A DNA stretch of 64,000 bases, taken from NCBI RefSeq assembly GCF_026340095.1, contig NZ_JAPEPO010000001.1, positions 6,732,001-6,796,000 on the forward strand, written 5' to 3'. Below, one piece after another: positions 8,665 to 20,126 of the stretch. Source of the DNA: Streptomyces sp. NBC_01446. GTDB lineage: Bacteria; Actinomycetota; Actinomycetes; Streptomycetales; Streptomycetaceae. Within the stretch, counting starts at the first letter, position 1. Every line of letters begins with the position of its first letter. The notes beneath the pieces are model-generated. The model was not told the origin of the DNA and searched no databases. It worked only from the letters and a program-made list of their open reading frames with translations. The translations under genes were made by a program, and so were the position numbers.

Positions 8665-9417
8665 ATGTCCGGCCACTCTAAATGGGCTACGACGAAGCAC
8701 AAGAAGGCCGTGATCGACGCCAAGCGCGGCAAGCTCTTCGCGAAGATGATCAAGAACATCGAGGTCGCTGCCCGCACGGGCGGCTCCGACGTGTCCGGCA
8801 ACCCGACGCTCTTCGACGCCATCCAGAAGGCCAAGAAGAGCTCGGTCCCTAACAAGAACATCGACTCCGCGGTCAAGCGCGGTGCCGGGCTCGAGGCCGG
8901 TGGCGCCGACTACGAGACGATCATGTACGAGGGCTACGGTCCCAACGGCGTCGCGGTGCTCATCGAGTGCCTCACCGACAACCGCAACCGTGCCGCGTCC
9001 GACGTGCGTGTCGCCATGACCCGCAACGGCGGCAACATGGCCGACCCCGGCTCCGTCTCGTACCTGTTCAACCGCAAGGGTGTCGTGATCGTCCCCAAGG
9101 GTGAGCTGTCCGAGGACGACGTCCTCGGTGCGGTGCTCGACGCGGGCGCCGAAGAGGTCAACGACCTCGGTGAGTCCTTCGAGGTGCTCAGCGAGGCCAC
9201 CGACCTGGTCGCGGTGCGCACCGCGCTCCAGGAGGCCGGCATCGACTACGACTCGGCCGACGCCAACTTCGTCCCGACCATGCAGGTCGAGCTGGACGAG
9301 GAGGGCGCGCGCAAGATCTTCAAGCTCATCGACGCGCTCGAGGACAGCGACGACGTGCAGAACGTCTTCGCCAACTTCGACGTGAGCGACGAGGTCATGG
9401 AGAAGGTCGACGCCTGA
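8665..9417 (+). CDS. YebC/PmpR-family regulatory protein
   Basis: The 250-residue protein starts with the family hallmark MSGHSKWATTKHKK and has the KAKKSSVPNKNID segment and three-domain length of YebC. Family members were described as DNA-binding regulators (PmpR) and more recently as ribosome-associated factors helping translation through proline stretches; the sequence does not show which role applies. The ATG follows GAAGGAGA at good spacing. It sits between pdxST and ruvCAB, a common actinobacterial arrangement, and is followed by a strong terminator, so it is separated from ruvC. Confidence 0.93.
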   Translation: MSGHSKWATTKHKKAVIDAKRGKLFAKMIKNIEVAARTGGSDVSGNPTLFDAIQKAKKSSVPNKNIDSAVKRGAGLEAGGADYETIMYEGYGPNGVAVLIECLTDNRNRAASDVRVAMTRNGGNMADPGSVSYLFNRKGVVIVPKGELSEDDVLGAVLDAGAEEVNDLGESFEVLSEATDLVAVRTALQEAGIDYDSADANFVPTMQVELDEEGARKIFKLIDALEDSDDVQNVFANFDVSDEVMEKVDA

Positions 9418-9431
9418 CACGCAGGCAGCGC

Positions 9432-9465
9432 ACGGGCCGACGGGACACACGCCCCGTCGGCCCGT
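9432..9465 (+). terminator. Terminator of yebC
   Basis: A perfect 13-bp stem, 9432-9444 with 9453-9465, and an 8-nt loop lie 14 bp past the yebC stop and just before the ruvC promoter. Confidence 0.8.
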
Positions 9466-9469
9466 CGCA

Positions 9470-9492
9470 TTGTCAGCGGTACCCGATAGCCT
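9470..9492 (+). promoter_or_regulatory. DNA-damage-type (RecA-NDp-like) promoter of ruvCAB
   Basis: TTGTCAGCG at 9470-9478, an 8-bp spacer and TAGCCT at 9487-9492 match the mycobacterial RecA-independent damage promoter TTGTCRGTG-N8-TAnnnT with one mismatch. In mycobacteria such promoters are activated by PafBC. The -10 box overlaps the left arm of an 8-bp inverted repeat (9484-9491 with 9502-9509). Inferred from consensus; activity is not shown here. Confidence 0.7.
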
Positions 9493-9522
9493 GCACAAAC
9501 TGGCTATCGAAGGAGGGGCGGG

Positions 9523-10071
9523 GTGCGCGTACTCGGCGTGGACCCGGGGTTGACCCGGTGCGGTGTCGGCGTGGTCGAGGGGGTCGCGGGGCGGCCCCTG
9601 ACGATGCGTGGTGTCGGCGTCGTACGGACCCCGGCCGACGCGGAGTTGGGCCACCGCCTCGTCGCCATCGAGCAGGGCATCGAGCAGTGGCTCGACCAGT
9701 ACAAGCCCGAATTCGTCGCCGTGGAGCGGGTGTTCAGCCAGCACAACGTGCGGACGGTCATGGGGACGGCTCAGGCGAGCGCGGTCGCCATGCTCTGCGC
9801 CAGCCGCCGCGGCATTCCCGTGGCCCTCCACACGCCCAGCGAGGTCAAGGCCGCCGTGACGGGCAGCGGACGGGCCGACAAGGCGCAGGTGGGCGCCATG
9901 GTGACACGCCTGCTGAGGCTGGACGCACCCCCCAAGCCCGCCGACGCGGCCGACGCCCTGGCCCTCGCCATCTGTCATATCTGGCGCGCCCCCGCGCAGA
10001 ACAGACTCCAGCAGGCCGTCGCGCTGCACGCATCGAAACCCGCCACAGCACCGAAAGGCCGTATCGCATGA
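9523..10071 (+). CDS. ruvC: Crossover junction endodeoxyribonuclease RuvC
   Basis: The 182-residue RNase H-like nuclease resolves Holliday junctions by symmetric nicking. Asp7 in VLGVDPG and Glu68 in FVAVERVF are acidic active-site residues, with the C-terminal acidic pair in the KPADAADALALAI block. The GTG start is preceded by GAAGGAGGGG. The stop overlaps the ruvA ATG, so ruvCAB is one coupled operon. A damage-type promoter lies at 9470-9492. Confidence 0.97.
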   Translation: MRVLGVDPGLTRCGVGVVEGVAGRPLTMRGVGVVRTPADAELGHRLVAIEQGIEQWLDQYKPEFVAVERVFSQHNVRTVMGTAQASAVAMLCASRRGIPVALHTPSEVKAAVTGSGRADKAQVGAMVTRLLRLDAPPKPADAADALALAICHIWRAPAQNRLQQAVALHASKPATAPKGRIA

Positions 10072-10676
10072 TCGCCTTCGTCAGCGGCCCGGTGGCCGCC
10101 CTCGCCCCTGACACCGCGGTGGTCGAGGTCGGCGGCATCGGCATGGCCGTCCAGTGCACCCCCAACACGCTCTCGGGGCTCCGCATCGGCCAGCAGACCA
10201 AGCTCGCCACCTCCCTCGTCGTACGCGAGGACTCGCTCACGCTCTACGGCTTCGCCGACGACGACGAGCGGCAGACCTTCGAGCTGCTCCAGACCGCCAG
10301 CGGCGTCGGGCCCCGGCTCGCGCAGGCCATGCTCGCCGTGCACAGCCCCGACGCCCTGCGCCGCGCGGTGGCCTCCGGCGACGAGAAGTCGCTCACCGCC
10401 GTGCCCGGCATCGGCAAGAAGGGCGCCCAGAAGCTGCTCATCGAACTCAAGGACCGGCTCGGCGCGCCCCTCGGCACCGGCACGGGCGTGGGCGCCCCCG
10501 TGACCTCCGGCTGGCGCGACCAGCTGCACGCCGCGCTCATCGGGCTCGGCTACGCCACCCGCGAGGCCGACGAGGCCATCGAGGCGGTCGCCCCGCAGGC
10601 CGAGGCGGAGGGCGGTACGCCGCAGGTCGGCAAGCTCCTCAAGGCCGCGCTCCAGACGCTGAACCGCACCCGCTGA
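10068..10676 (+). CDS. ruvA: Holliday junction branch migration protein RuvA
   Basis: The 202-residue protein binds four-way junctions as a tetramer and loads the RuvB motor. It has the N-terminal OB-fold beginning MIAFVSGPVA, two helix-hairpin-helix stretches (ASGVGPRLAQAML and VPGIGKKGAQKLL), and a C-terminal RuvB-binding domain after a Gly/Pro linker. The start overlaps the ruvC stop as ATGA. Confidence 0.97.
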   Translation: MIAFVSGPVAALAPDTAVVEVGGIGMAVQCTPNTLSGLRIGQQTKLATSLVVREDSLTLYGFADDDERQTFELLQTASGVGPRLAQAMLAVHSPDALRRAVASGDEKSLTAVPGIGKKGAQKLLIELKDRLGAPLGTGTGVGAPVTSGWRDQLHAALIGLGYATREADEAIEAVAPQAEAEGGTPQVGKLLKAALQTLNRTR

Positions 10677-10728
10677 CCGGGCCGCGCCCGCTCCCCGCCC
10701 GAACCACCACCACCGCGAGGCACACCTC

Positions 10729-11802
10729 ATGAACTGGGACGACACGACCGACGCGACGCCCGACACCGAGCGGCTCGTGGGCTCTGTCGCCGACCACGAG
10801 GACCAGGCGGTCGAGGCCGCCCTGCGCCCCAAGGACCTGGGCGAGTTCATCGGCCAGGAGAAGGTCCGCGAACAGCTCGACCTGGTCCTCAGGGCGGCAC
10901 GCGCGCGTGGCGCCACCGCCGACCACGTCCTGCTCTCCGGAGCGCCCGGCCTCGGCAAGACCACGCTCTCCATGATCATCGCGGCCGAGATGGGCGCCCC
11001 CATCCGGATCACCAGCGGCCCGGCCATCCAGCACGCCGGCGACCTGGCCGCCATCCTCTCGTCCCTCCAGGAGGGCGAGGTCCTCTTCCTCGACGAGATC
11101 CACCGCATGTCCCGCCCCGCCGAAGAAATGCTCTACATGGCGATGGAGGACTACCGGGTCGACGTCATCGTCGGCAAGGGCCCCGGCGCCACGGCCATTC
11201 CGCTGGAACTGCCCCCGTTCACCCTCGTCGGTGCCACCACCCGCGCGGGCCTGCTGCCCCCGCCGCTGCGCGACCGCTTCGGCTTCACGGCGCACATGGA
11301 GTTCTACGAGCCGGCCGAGCTGGAGCGCGTCATCCACCGCTCCGCGAACCTCCTCGAGGTGGAGATCGACGCCCAGGGCGCCGCCGAGATCGCCGGCCGG
11401 TCCCGAGGCACCCCCCGTATCGCCAACCGACTGCTGCGCCGGGTCCGTGACTACGCGCAGGTCAAGGCCGACGGGCACATCACCCGTGACATCGCCGGGG
11501 TGGCCCTCGGCGTCTACGAGGTGGACGGTCGTGGCCTCGACCGGCTCGACCGCGCCGTCCTCGAAGCGCTGATCAAGCTCTTCGGCGGCGGCCCCGTCGG
11601 CCTCTCCACCCTCGCGGTCGCCGTGGGGGAGGAGCGCGAGACGGTCGAGGAGGTCGCCGAACCCTTCCTCGTACGCGAAGGCCTGCTGGCCCGTACTCCG
11701 CGCGGGCGGGTCGCCACCCCCGCGGCCTGGGCGCATCTCGGCCTCACGCCGCCCCAGCAGATAAGAGGCACAAGCGGACAACAGGACCTGTTCGGGACCT
11801 GA
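10729..11802 (+). CDS. ruvB: Holliday junction branch migration ATPase RuvB
   Basis: The 357-residue AAA+ motor drives branch migration with RuvA. Walker A GAPGLGKT is at residues 71-78 and Walker B DEIH at 122-125, followed by sensor 1 (GATTRAG), the arginine finger region and a C-terminal winged helix. The N-terminal acidic extension is slightly longer than in enterobacteria. It lies 52 bp after ruvA in the same operon; I see no strong hairpin after its stop. Confidence 0.97.
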   Translation: MNWDDTTDATPDTERLVGSVADHEDQAVEAALRPKDLGEFIGQEKVREQLDLVLRAARARGATADHVLLSGAPGLGKTTLSMIIAAEMGAPIRITSGPAIQHAGDLAAILSSLQEGEVLFLDEIHRMSRPAEEMLYMAMEDYRVDVIVGKGPGATAIPLELPPFTLVGATTRAGLLPPPLRDRFGFTAHMEFYEPAELERVIHRSANLLEVEIDAQGAAEIAGRSRGTPRIANRLLRRVRDYAQVKADGHITRDIAGVALGVYEVDGRGLDRLDRAVLEALIKLFGGGPVGLSTLAVAVGEERETVEEVAEPFLVREGLLARTPRGRVATPAAWAHLGLTPPQQIRGTSGQQDLFGT

Positions 11803-11850
11803 TCGCGCAGCGTAGTCGTGAGGTCAGGAACCCCGGTGCCATGTCGAGCG

Positions 11851-11880
11851 TTGTTCCTTGAGCGTGGACTCGCTTAGACT
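11851..11880 (+). promoter_or_regulatory. Candidate promoter of yajC-secDF
   Basis: TTGTTC at 11851-11856 and TAGACT at 11875-11880 are 18 bp apart, close to the housekeeping consensus TTGaca-N17/18-TAGaaT. It lies in the 165-bp gap after ruvB, about 90 bp before the yajC start. Confidence 0.5.
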
Positions 11881-11967
11881 CCGCCGATGCCGCCCTTGTG
11901 GACGGCGTGCCCACCCCCATCCAACAGGCCGCTTACGTGCGCGGTCGTGCGAAGGAATTTCCGTCCC

Positions 11968-12468
11968 GTGAATATCGTGACCCTCCTCCCGTTCATCGTG
12001 CTCATCGGGGCCATGTTCCTGATGACCCGCTCCGCCAAGAAGAAGCAGCAGGCGGCAGGCCAGATGCGGGACCAGATGCAGCCCGGTTCCGGCGTCCGCA
12101 CGATCGGGGGCATGTACGCCACCGTCAAGGAGGTCCACGACGAGATGGTCCTTCTGGAGGTGGCCCCCGGCGTCCACGCCGTCTACGCGAAGAACTCGAT
12201 CGGCGCCGTCCTCGGCGACGACGAGTACAACCGCATCGTCCACGGCACCGAGAGTGATGACAACGATGACCACGACGCCCTCGGCGCCGATGGTGCGATC
12301 GTGCCGGACGACGCTTCCTCCCTCACCGAGACCGACGAGCCCGCCGGCGCTTCCGACGACTCGCGCATCGACCTCGGCAAGAAGGACGAGGCTGCTGCCA
12401 CTGACGCAGCCCCCGAGGCCGACGGCGCCGAGCCGAAGAAGACCGACGGCGAGTCCGACGCGAAGTAG
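11968..12468 (+). CDS. yajC: Preprotein translocase accessory subunit YajC
   Basis: The 166-residue protein has one N-terminal transmembrane segment (IVTLLPFIVLIGAMFLM), a basic stop-transfer sequence and the YajC core with TIGGMYATVKEV. YajC joins SecD and SecF in the membrane complex that helps SecYEG export. The tail of about 80 residues is acidic and longer than in most YajC proteins. I chose GTG 11968, which has GAAGGAA upstream and starts right before the membrane segment; a longer frame to 11887 adds an unlikely Pro/Cys-rich leader. Confidence 0.92.
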   Translation: MNIVTLLPFIVLIGAMFLMTRSAKKKQQAAGQMRDQMQPGSGVRTIGGMYATVKEVHDEMVLLEVAPGVHAVYAKNSIGAVLGDDEYNRIVHGTESDDNDDHDALGADGAIVPDDASSLTETDEPAGASDDSRIDLGKKDEAAATDAAPEADGAEPKKTDGESDAK

Positions 12469-12479
12469 TCACGCCCCCA

Positions 12480-12512
12480 GGACCGCGCGCGCCCGCTCGC
12501 GCTCCGCGGTCC
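12480..12512 (+). promoter_or_regulatory. Hairpin between yajC and secD
   Basis: An 8-bp perfect stem (12480-12487 with 12505-12512) closes a 17-nt GC-rich loop 11 bp after the yajC stop. It could be a weak terminator or processing site that adjusts secD relative to yajC; there is no T-tract. Confidence 0.4.
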
Positions 12513-12607
12513 CGGACGTGTGATTTCCGCACGGATTCTCGACACCATTTCATGGCCGTCCGGGCACGTACCCCGCTGCTGGACGGATGGAGAGGGAGAA
12601 CGAGAAG

Positions 12608-14389
12608 GTGGCAGCACCCAAGAAGGGCCGAAGTCACGGCGCCCAGAGCAGGCCGGGCCGCACACTGGCTTTCATCCTGATCGCGATGGTGGCGCTGACC
12701 GGCGGGATGTTCCTGTCCGGCCACACCACGCCGCGCCTGGGCATCGACCTCGCCGGTGGTACGAGCATCACGCTCAAGGCGAAGAGTGAGCCGGGTCAGA
12801 AGAACGCGGTCAACCAGACCAACATGAACACGGCCGTGAGCATCATCGAGCGCCGCGTCAACGGTCTGGGTGTCACGGAGTCCGAGGTCCAGACCCAGGG
12901 CTCCGACAACATCATCGTCAACATCCCCAAGGGGACGAACGAGGCGCAGGCGCGCGAGCAGGTCGGCACGACCGCCCAGCTCTACTTCCGCCCCGTGATC
13001 ACCGTGGCCGCCGGTGCGCCCACTCCCGAGCCGTCCGCCAGCCCTTCGGGCTCGGACAAGGGCAAGGCGACCGACAAGGCGGCCGACAAGGCCACGGACG
13101 GCGGCACGGGCAAGGCGTCCAGCACGCCGACCCCCACGCCGACCGCCTCCCAGACCTCGCAGGGCCGTGCTGTCACCGACGCCCTGAAGGCCGACTCCTC
13201 CCCGACGCCGAGCGCGAGCTCCTCCGCGAGCGGCAAGCCCACCCCCTCGGCGAGCTCCACCCCGGACCCGGCCACCGCCGCGCTGCAGAAGAAGTTCACG
13301 GACCTCGACTGCACCGACAAGGCCGCCCGCAGCCAGGTCACCTCGGGCGTCAGGCCCGAGGACACCGCCGTGGCGTGCGGCAAGAACTCGTCCGGCCAGT
13401 GGGAGAAGTACATCCTCGGCCCCGCCGAGGTGAACGGTAAGGACGTCGACAAGGCGCAGGCCACGATCAACCAGCAGACCGGTGCCTGGGTCGTCAACAT
13501 GGACTTCACGGGCGGCGGCTCGAAGAAGTTCGCGAAGATCACCAGCAAGCTCTCGCAGCAGCAGCCGCCGATGAACCAGTTCGCCATCGTGCTCGACGGC
13601 GACGTGGTCTCGGCCCCCAGCGTCAGCTCGACCCTGAGCGGCAGCGCGGAGATCTCCGGCAGCTTCGACCAGCAGTCCGCCCAGGACCTCGCCAACGTGC
13701 TGTCCTACGGTGCGCTCCCGCTCTCCTTCCAGGAGCAGAGCGTCACGACGGTCACCGCTGCCCTCGGTGGTGAGCAGCTGCACGCCGGCCTGATCGCCGG
13801 TGCCATCGGCCTCCTGCTCGTCGTGATCTACCTGGTGGTCTACTACCGCGGCCTGTCGCTGATCGCGCTCGCCTCGCTCCTCGTGTCCGCGGTCCTCACC
13901 TACGTGATCATGACGCTCCTCGGCCCGGCCATCGGCTTCGCGCTGAACCTGCCGGCCGTCTGCGGCGCGATCGTGGCGATCGGTATCACGGCCGACTCGT
14001 TCATCGTGTTCTTCGAACGCATCAGGGACGAGATCCGTGAGGGTCGCTCGCTGCGGCCCTCCGTCGAGCGCGCCTGGCCGCGAGCCCGGCGCACGATCCT
14101 GGTCTCCGACTTCGTGTCGTTCCTCGCCGCCGCGGTGCTGTTCGTCGTCACCGTCGGCAAGGTCCAGGGCTTCGCGTTCACGCTCGGCCTGACCACCGTG
14201 CTCGACGTGGTCGTCGTCTTCCTGTTCACCAAGCCGCTGATGACGATCCTGGCCCGCAAGAAGTTCTTCGCGAGCGGACACCCCTGGTCCGGGCTCGACC
14301 CGAAGCGCCTCGGCGCCAAGCCGCCACTGCGCCGCACGCGCCGTGCCCCCGGCTCTTCCGTAGGCCCTGTCGACACGAAGGAGGCGTGA
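12608..14389 (+). CDS. secD: Protein translocase subunit SecD
   Basis: The product of about 593 residues has an N-terminal transmembrane segment (about 19-37), a large extracytoplasmic P1 domain starting PRLGIDLAGGTSITL, and five C-terminal transmembrane segments with the RND-type motif GIDLAGG and the FERIRDE loop. With SecF it uses the proton gradient to pull exported proteins across the membrane. A Ser/Thr/Pro/Lys-rich insertion at about residues 136-220 is absent from compact SecD proteins. I chose GTG 12608 because GAGGGAG lies at proper distance; an ATG at 12587 adds seven residues with poor ribosome binding. secF follows after one base. Confidence 0.94.
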   Translation: MAAPKKGRSHGAQSRPGRTLAFILIAMVALTGGMFLSGHTTPRLGIDLAGGTSITLKAKSEPGQKNAVNQTNMNTAVSIIERRVNGLGVTESEVQTQGSDNIIVNIPKGTNEAQAREQVGTTAQLYFRPVITVAAGAPTPEPSASPSGSDKGKATDKAADKATDGGTGKASSTPTPTPTASQTSQGRAVTDALKADSSPTPSASSSASGKPTPSASSTPDPATAALQKKFTDLDCTDKAARSQVTSGVRPEDTAVACGKNSSGQWEKYILGPAEVNGKDVDKAQATINQQTGAWVVNMDFTGGGSKKFAKITSKLSQQQPPMNQFAIVLDGDVVSAPSVSSTLSGSAEISGSFDQQSAQDLANVLSYGALPLSFQEQSVTTVTAALGGEQLHAGLIAGAIGLLLVVIYLVVYYRGLSLIALASLLVSAVLTYVIMTLLGPAIGFALNLPAVCGAIVAIGITADSFIVFFERIRDEIREGRSLRPSVERAWPRARRTILVSDFVSFLAAAVLFVVTVGKVQGFAFTLGLTTVLDVVVVFLFTKPLMTILARKKFFASGHPWSGLDPKRLGAKPPLRRTRRAPGSSVGPVDTKEA

Positions 14390-14390
14390 G

Positions 14391-15518
14391 ATGTCGAAGC
14401 TCGGCCATCTCGGCGCCCGGCTCATCCGCGGTGAAGTCGGCTACGACTTCATCGGCAAGCGCAAGATCTGGTACGGCATCTCGATCCTGATCACCATCAC
14501 GGCCATCGTCGGCCTGGCGGTGCGTGGTCTGAACATGGGCATCGAGTTCGAGGGCGGCGCTGTCTTCACCACCCCGAAGACCAGCGTCTCCGCGGGCACG
14601 GCGGAGCGCTCCGCCGAAGCCGCCTCCGGGCACGACGCGATCGTCCAGGAGCTCGGCACCGGCGGTCTGCGCATCCAGATCTCCGGCGTGGACACCGCGA
14701 AGTCCGACCAGATCAAGACCGAACTCGCCAAGGACCTGAACGTCCCCGAGGCGAAGATCAACGCCGACCTCGTCGGACCCAGCTGGGGCGAGACGATCGC
14801 CAACAAGGCATGGACCGGCCTGATCGTGTTCATGATCCTCGTGGTGATCTATCTGGCCATCGCCTTCGAGTGGCGCATGGCCATCGCGGCCCTGGTCGCA
14901 CTGATCCACGACATCACGATCACGGTCGGGATCTACGCCCTGGTCGGCTTCGAGGTCACCACGGGTACGGTGATCGGTCTGCTGACCATCCTCGGTTACT
15001 CGCTCTACGACACGGTGGTCGTCTTCGACTCCTTGAAGGAGGGCACGAAGGACATCACCAAGCAGACCCGCTACACGTACAGCGAGATCGCCAACCGCTC
15101 CATCAACGGCACACTGGTGCGTTCGATCAACACCACGATCGTCGCGCTGCTGCCGGTGGCGGGCCTGCTGTTCATCGGTGGCGGCTTCCTCGGCGCCGGC
15201 ATGCTGAACGACATCTCGCTGTCGCTGTTCGTCGGTCTCGCGGCCGGTGCGTACTCGTCCATCTTCATCGCCACTCCGCTCGTCGCCGACCTCAAGGAAC
15301 GCGACCCGCAGATCAAGGCCCTGAAGAAGCGCGTGCTCGCCAAGCGCGCGGCGGCGGCCGCCAAGGGCGAGTCCGCCGAGGCCCCGGAGGCACAGGGCGA
15401 GGGCGACGACTTCGACGACGACCCGTCGGACGACGAGGCCGCCGCGGTCGTCGGCCCCCGCCACCAGCCCGCGTCGCGCAACCGCGGCCGCGGCCGGCCC
15501 TCGGGGAAGCGTCGATGA
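14391..15518 (+). CDS. secF: Protein translocase subunit SecF
   Basis: The 375-residue partner of SecD has an N-terminal membrane segment after a basic stretch, a periplasmic-type domain with the GIEFEGG motif, and a C-terminal five-helix membrane half including the TLGYSLYDTVVVFD-like block (ILGYSLYDTVVVFD) and the RSINTTI loop. The C-terminal 60 residues are charged and disordered. The ATG is one base past the secD stop and the stop overlaps the apt start as ATGA. Confidence 0.95.
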   Translation: MSKLGHLGARLIRGEVGYDFIGKRKIWYGISILITITAIVGLAVRGLNMGIEFEGGAVFTTPKTSVSAGTAERSAEAASGHDAIVQELGTGGLRIQISGVDTAKSDQIKTELAKDLNVPEAKINADLVGPSWGETIANKAWTGLIVFMILVVIYLAIAFEWRMAIAALVALIHDITITVGIYALVGFEVTTGTVIGLLTILGYSLYDTVVVFDSLKEGTKDITKQTRYTYSEIANRSINGTLVRSINTTIVALLPVAGLLFIGGGFLGAGMLNDISLSLFVGLAAGAYSSIFIATPLVADLKERDPQIKALKKRVLAKRAAAAAKGESAEAPEAQGEGDDFDDDPSDDEAAAVVGPRHQPASRNRGRGRPSGKRR

Positions 15519-16063
15519 CCGAGCTCGCAGAACTCTCGGCGCTGCTCCACAGCCGCATCCGCGATGTGCCGGACTACCCGGAGCCGGGCGTGATGTTCAA
15601 GGACATCACCCCGCTCCTGGCGGACCCGTCGGCCTTCACGGCACTCACCGACGCCCTCGCGGAGTTCTGCGTCGCGAACGGCGCCACCAAGGTGGTCGGC
15701 CTGGAGGCGCGCGGGTTCATCCTGGGCGCCCCCGTGGCCGTACGCGCCGGGCTCGGCTTCATCCCCGTACGCAAGGCCGGCAAGCTCCCCGGGGCGACGC
15801 TCAGCCAGTCGTACGACCTGGAGTACGGGTCGGCCGAGATCGAGGTGCACGCCGAGGACCTGGTCGCGGGCGACCGCGTCATGGTGATCGACGACGTCCT
15901 CGCCACCGGCGGCACGGCCGAGGCGTCGGTGCGGCTCATCCGGCGCGCGGGCGCCGAGGTCGCAGGCATCGCCGTCCTGATGGAGCTGGGTTTCCTGGGT
16001 GGCCGCGAAAGGCTGCTTCCGGCCCTTGACGGCGCTCCGCTGGACGCACTGCTCATGGTCTGA
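15515..16063 (+). CDS. apt: Adenine phosphoribosyltransferase
   Basis: The 182-residue type I PRTase salvages adenine and PRPP to AMP. The PRPP-binding motif is VMVIDDVLATGGTAEAS at about residues 122-138, and the N-terminal block PEPGVMFKDITPLL is typical of Apt. I chose the ATG that overlaps the secF stop; the frame upstream runs inside secF. The placement between secDF and relA is conserved in actinobacteria. A terminator follows. Confidence 0.95.
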   Translation: MTELAELSALLHSRIRDVPDYPEPGVMFKDITPLLADPSAFTALTDALAEFCVANGATKVVGLEARGFILGAPVAVRAGLGFIPVRKAGKLPGATLSQSYDLEYGSAEIEVHAEDLVAGDRVMVIDDVLATGGTAEASVRLIRRAGAEVAGIAVLMELGFLGGRERLLPALDGAPLDALLMV

Positions 16064-16084
16064 ACACCTGGTCACAGGCGTAAG

Positions 16085-16113
16085 GGCGGGCCCGGAGGAA
16101 TCCGGTGCCCGCC
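16085..16113 (+). terminator. Terminator of secDF-apt
   Basis: A 7-bp stem GGCGGGC/GCCCGCC (16085-16091 with 16107-16113) continues inward as CCGG/CCGG and is followed by TTTTG, one of the few hairpins here with a short T-tract. Confidence 0.75.
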
Positions 16114-16232
16114 TTTTGCGTTTGCCCTGTTGAAAGCCGTCCCACCGGCCGAAGGCGAGCGGGCGGCCCAGTGTCGATACCATGGGGTCTCCGGGACCTG
16201 AACGGGGGACCCGTCGCGCACGAGGAGCGCCG

Positions 16233-18830
<2,598 letters not shown>

Positions 18831-18838
18831 CCGACCGA

Positions 18839-18883
18839 CATGAGAGGGGCCCCCGGCGCTCAGCGCCGGGGGCCCCTCTCATG
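18839..18883. terminator. Bidirectional terminator between relA and the DUF349 gene
   Basis: A perfect 22-bp inverted repeat (18839-18860 with 18862-18883) separates the convergent genes, 8 bp after the relA stop and 10 bp before the DUF349 stop, so it can serve both strands. Confidence 0.9.
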
Positions 18884-18893
18884 TGATGACTGC

Positions 18894-20126
18894 TCAGCCG
18901 CCGAACTCGTGCAGGCCCTTGAGCGCCTGGTCGAGCAGCGCCTGACGGCCGTTGAGCTCACGTTCGAGCTTGTCGGCCCTCGCGTTGTTGCCCTGCGCGC
19001 GGGCCGCGTCGATCTGGCCCCGCAGCTTGTCGACCGCGGCCTGGAGCTGACCGGTGAGCCCCTCGGCACGCGCGCGTGCCTCCGGGTTCGTACGGCGCCA
19101 CTCGGTCTCCTCGGACTCCTGAAGGGCCCGCTCCACGGCCTGCATCCGGCCCTCGACCTTCGGACGCGCGTCGCGCGGCACGTGGCCGATGGCCTCCCAG
19201 CGCTCGTTGATCGAGCGGAAGGCGGCGCGGGCCGTCTTCAGGTCCCCGATCGGCAGGAGCTTCTCGGCCTCGTCGGCGAGCTCCTCCTTGAGCTTGAGGT
19301 TCTCGCCCTGCTCGGCGTCCCGCTCGGCGAAGACCGAGCTGCGCGCCGCGAAGAACACGTCCTGGGCGCCGCGGAAGCGGTTCCACAGGTCGTCCTCGTG
19401 CTCGCGCTGGGCGCGGCCCGCGGCCTTCCAGTCCGTCATCAGCTCGCGGTACCGGGCGGCCGTGGTGCCCCAGTCGGTCGAGCCCGACAGCGACTCGGCC
19501 TCGGCGACCAGCTTCTCCTTGGCCTGGCGGGCGTCCTCGCGCTGCGCGTCCAGCGAGGCGAAGTGCGCCTTGCGGCGCTTCGAGAACGCCGAGCGCGCGT
19601 GCGAGAAGCGGTGCCAGAGCTCGTCGTCCGACTTGCGGTCCAGACGCGGCAGACCCTTCCAGGTGTCCACCAGCGCCCGCAGCCGCTCACCGGCCGCGCG
19701 CCACTGCTCGCTCTGAGCGAGCTCCTCGGCCTCGGTGACCAGGGCCTCCTTGGCGTGCCGCGCCTCGTCGGACTGCTTCGCCTTCTGGACCTTGCGCTCC
19801 TCGCGGCGCGCGTCGACGGTCTCGACAAGCTTGTCCAGGCGCTTGCCCAGAGCCTCCAGATCGCCGACGGCGTGCGCGTCCGTCACCTGCTCGCGCAGAT
19901 GCTCGATGGCGGTCGTGGCGTCCTTCGCCGACAGGTCGGTCGTCTGCACCCGGCGCTCGAGGAGCCCGATCTCGACGACCAGGCCGTCGTACTTGCGCTT
20001 GAAGTAGGCGAGGGCCTCGTCAGGAGAACCTGCCTGCCACGAACCGACTTCACGCTCGCTGCCGTCGGCCGAACGCACGTACACGGTCCCCGTCTCGTCG
20101 ACGCGGCCCCACGGGTCGCTGCTCAC
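18894..20126 (-). CDS. DUF349 repeat protein
   Basis: The 410-residue protein is almost all alpha-helical and highly charged, with long predicted coiled coils. It has at least three copies of the DUF349 unit, a helical motif around a Trp and an Arg-Phe pair (ELWHRFSHARSAF, DLWNRFRGAQDVF, and ERWEAIGHVP). No membrane segment or catalytic motif is visible. The function of this family is unknown. The GTG start has GAGGAGG five to six bases upstream. The neighbouring position opposite relA is conserved in streptomycetes, which suggests but does not show a link to stress physiology. Confidence 0.85.
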   Translation of the reverse strand: MSSDPWGRVDETGTVYVRSADGSEREVGSWQAGSPDEALAYFKRKYDGLVVEIGLLERRVQTTDLSAKDATTAIEHLREQVTDAHAVGDLEALGKRLDKLVETVDARREERKVQKAKQSDEARHAKEALVTEAEELAQSEQWRAAGERLRALVDTWKGLPRLDRKSDDELWHRFSHARSAFSKRRKAHFASLDAQREDARQAKEKLVAEAESLSGSTDWGTTAARYRELMTDWKAAGRAQREHEDDLWNRFRGAQDVFFAARSSVFAERDAEQGENLKLKEELADEAEKLLPIGDLKTARAAFRSINERWEAIGHVPRDARPKVEGRMQAVERALQESEETEWRRTNPEARARAEGLTGQLQAAVDKLRGQIDAARAQGNNARADKLERELNGRQALLDQALKGLHEFGG

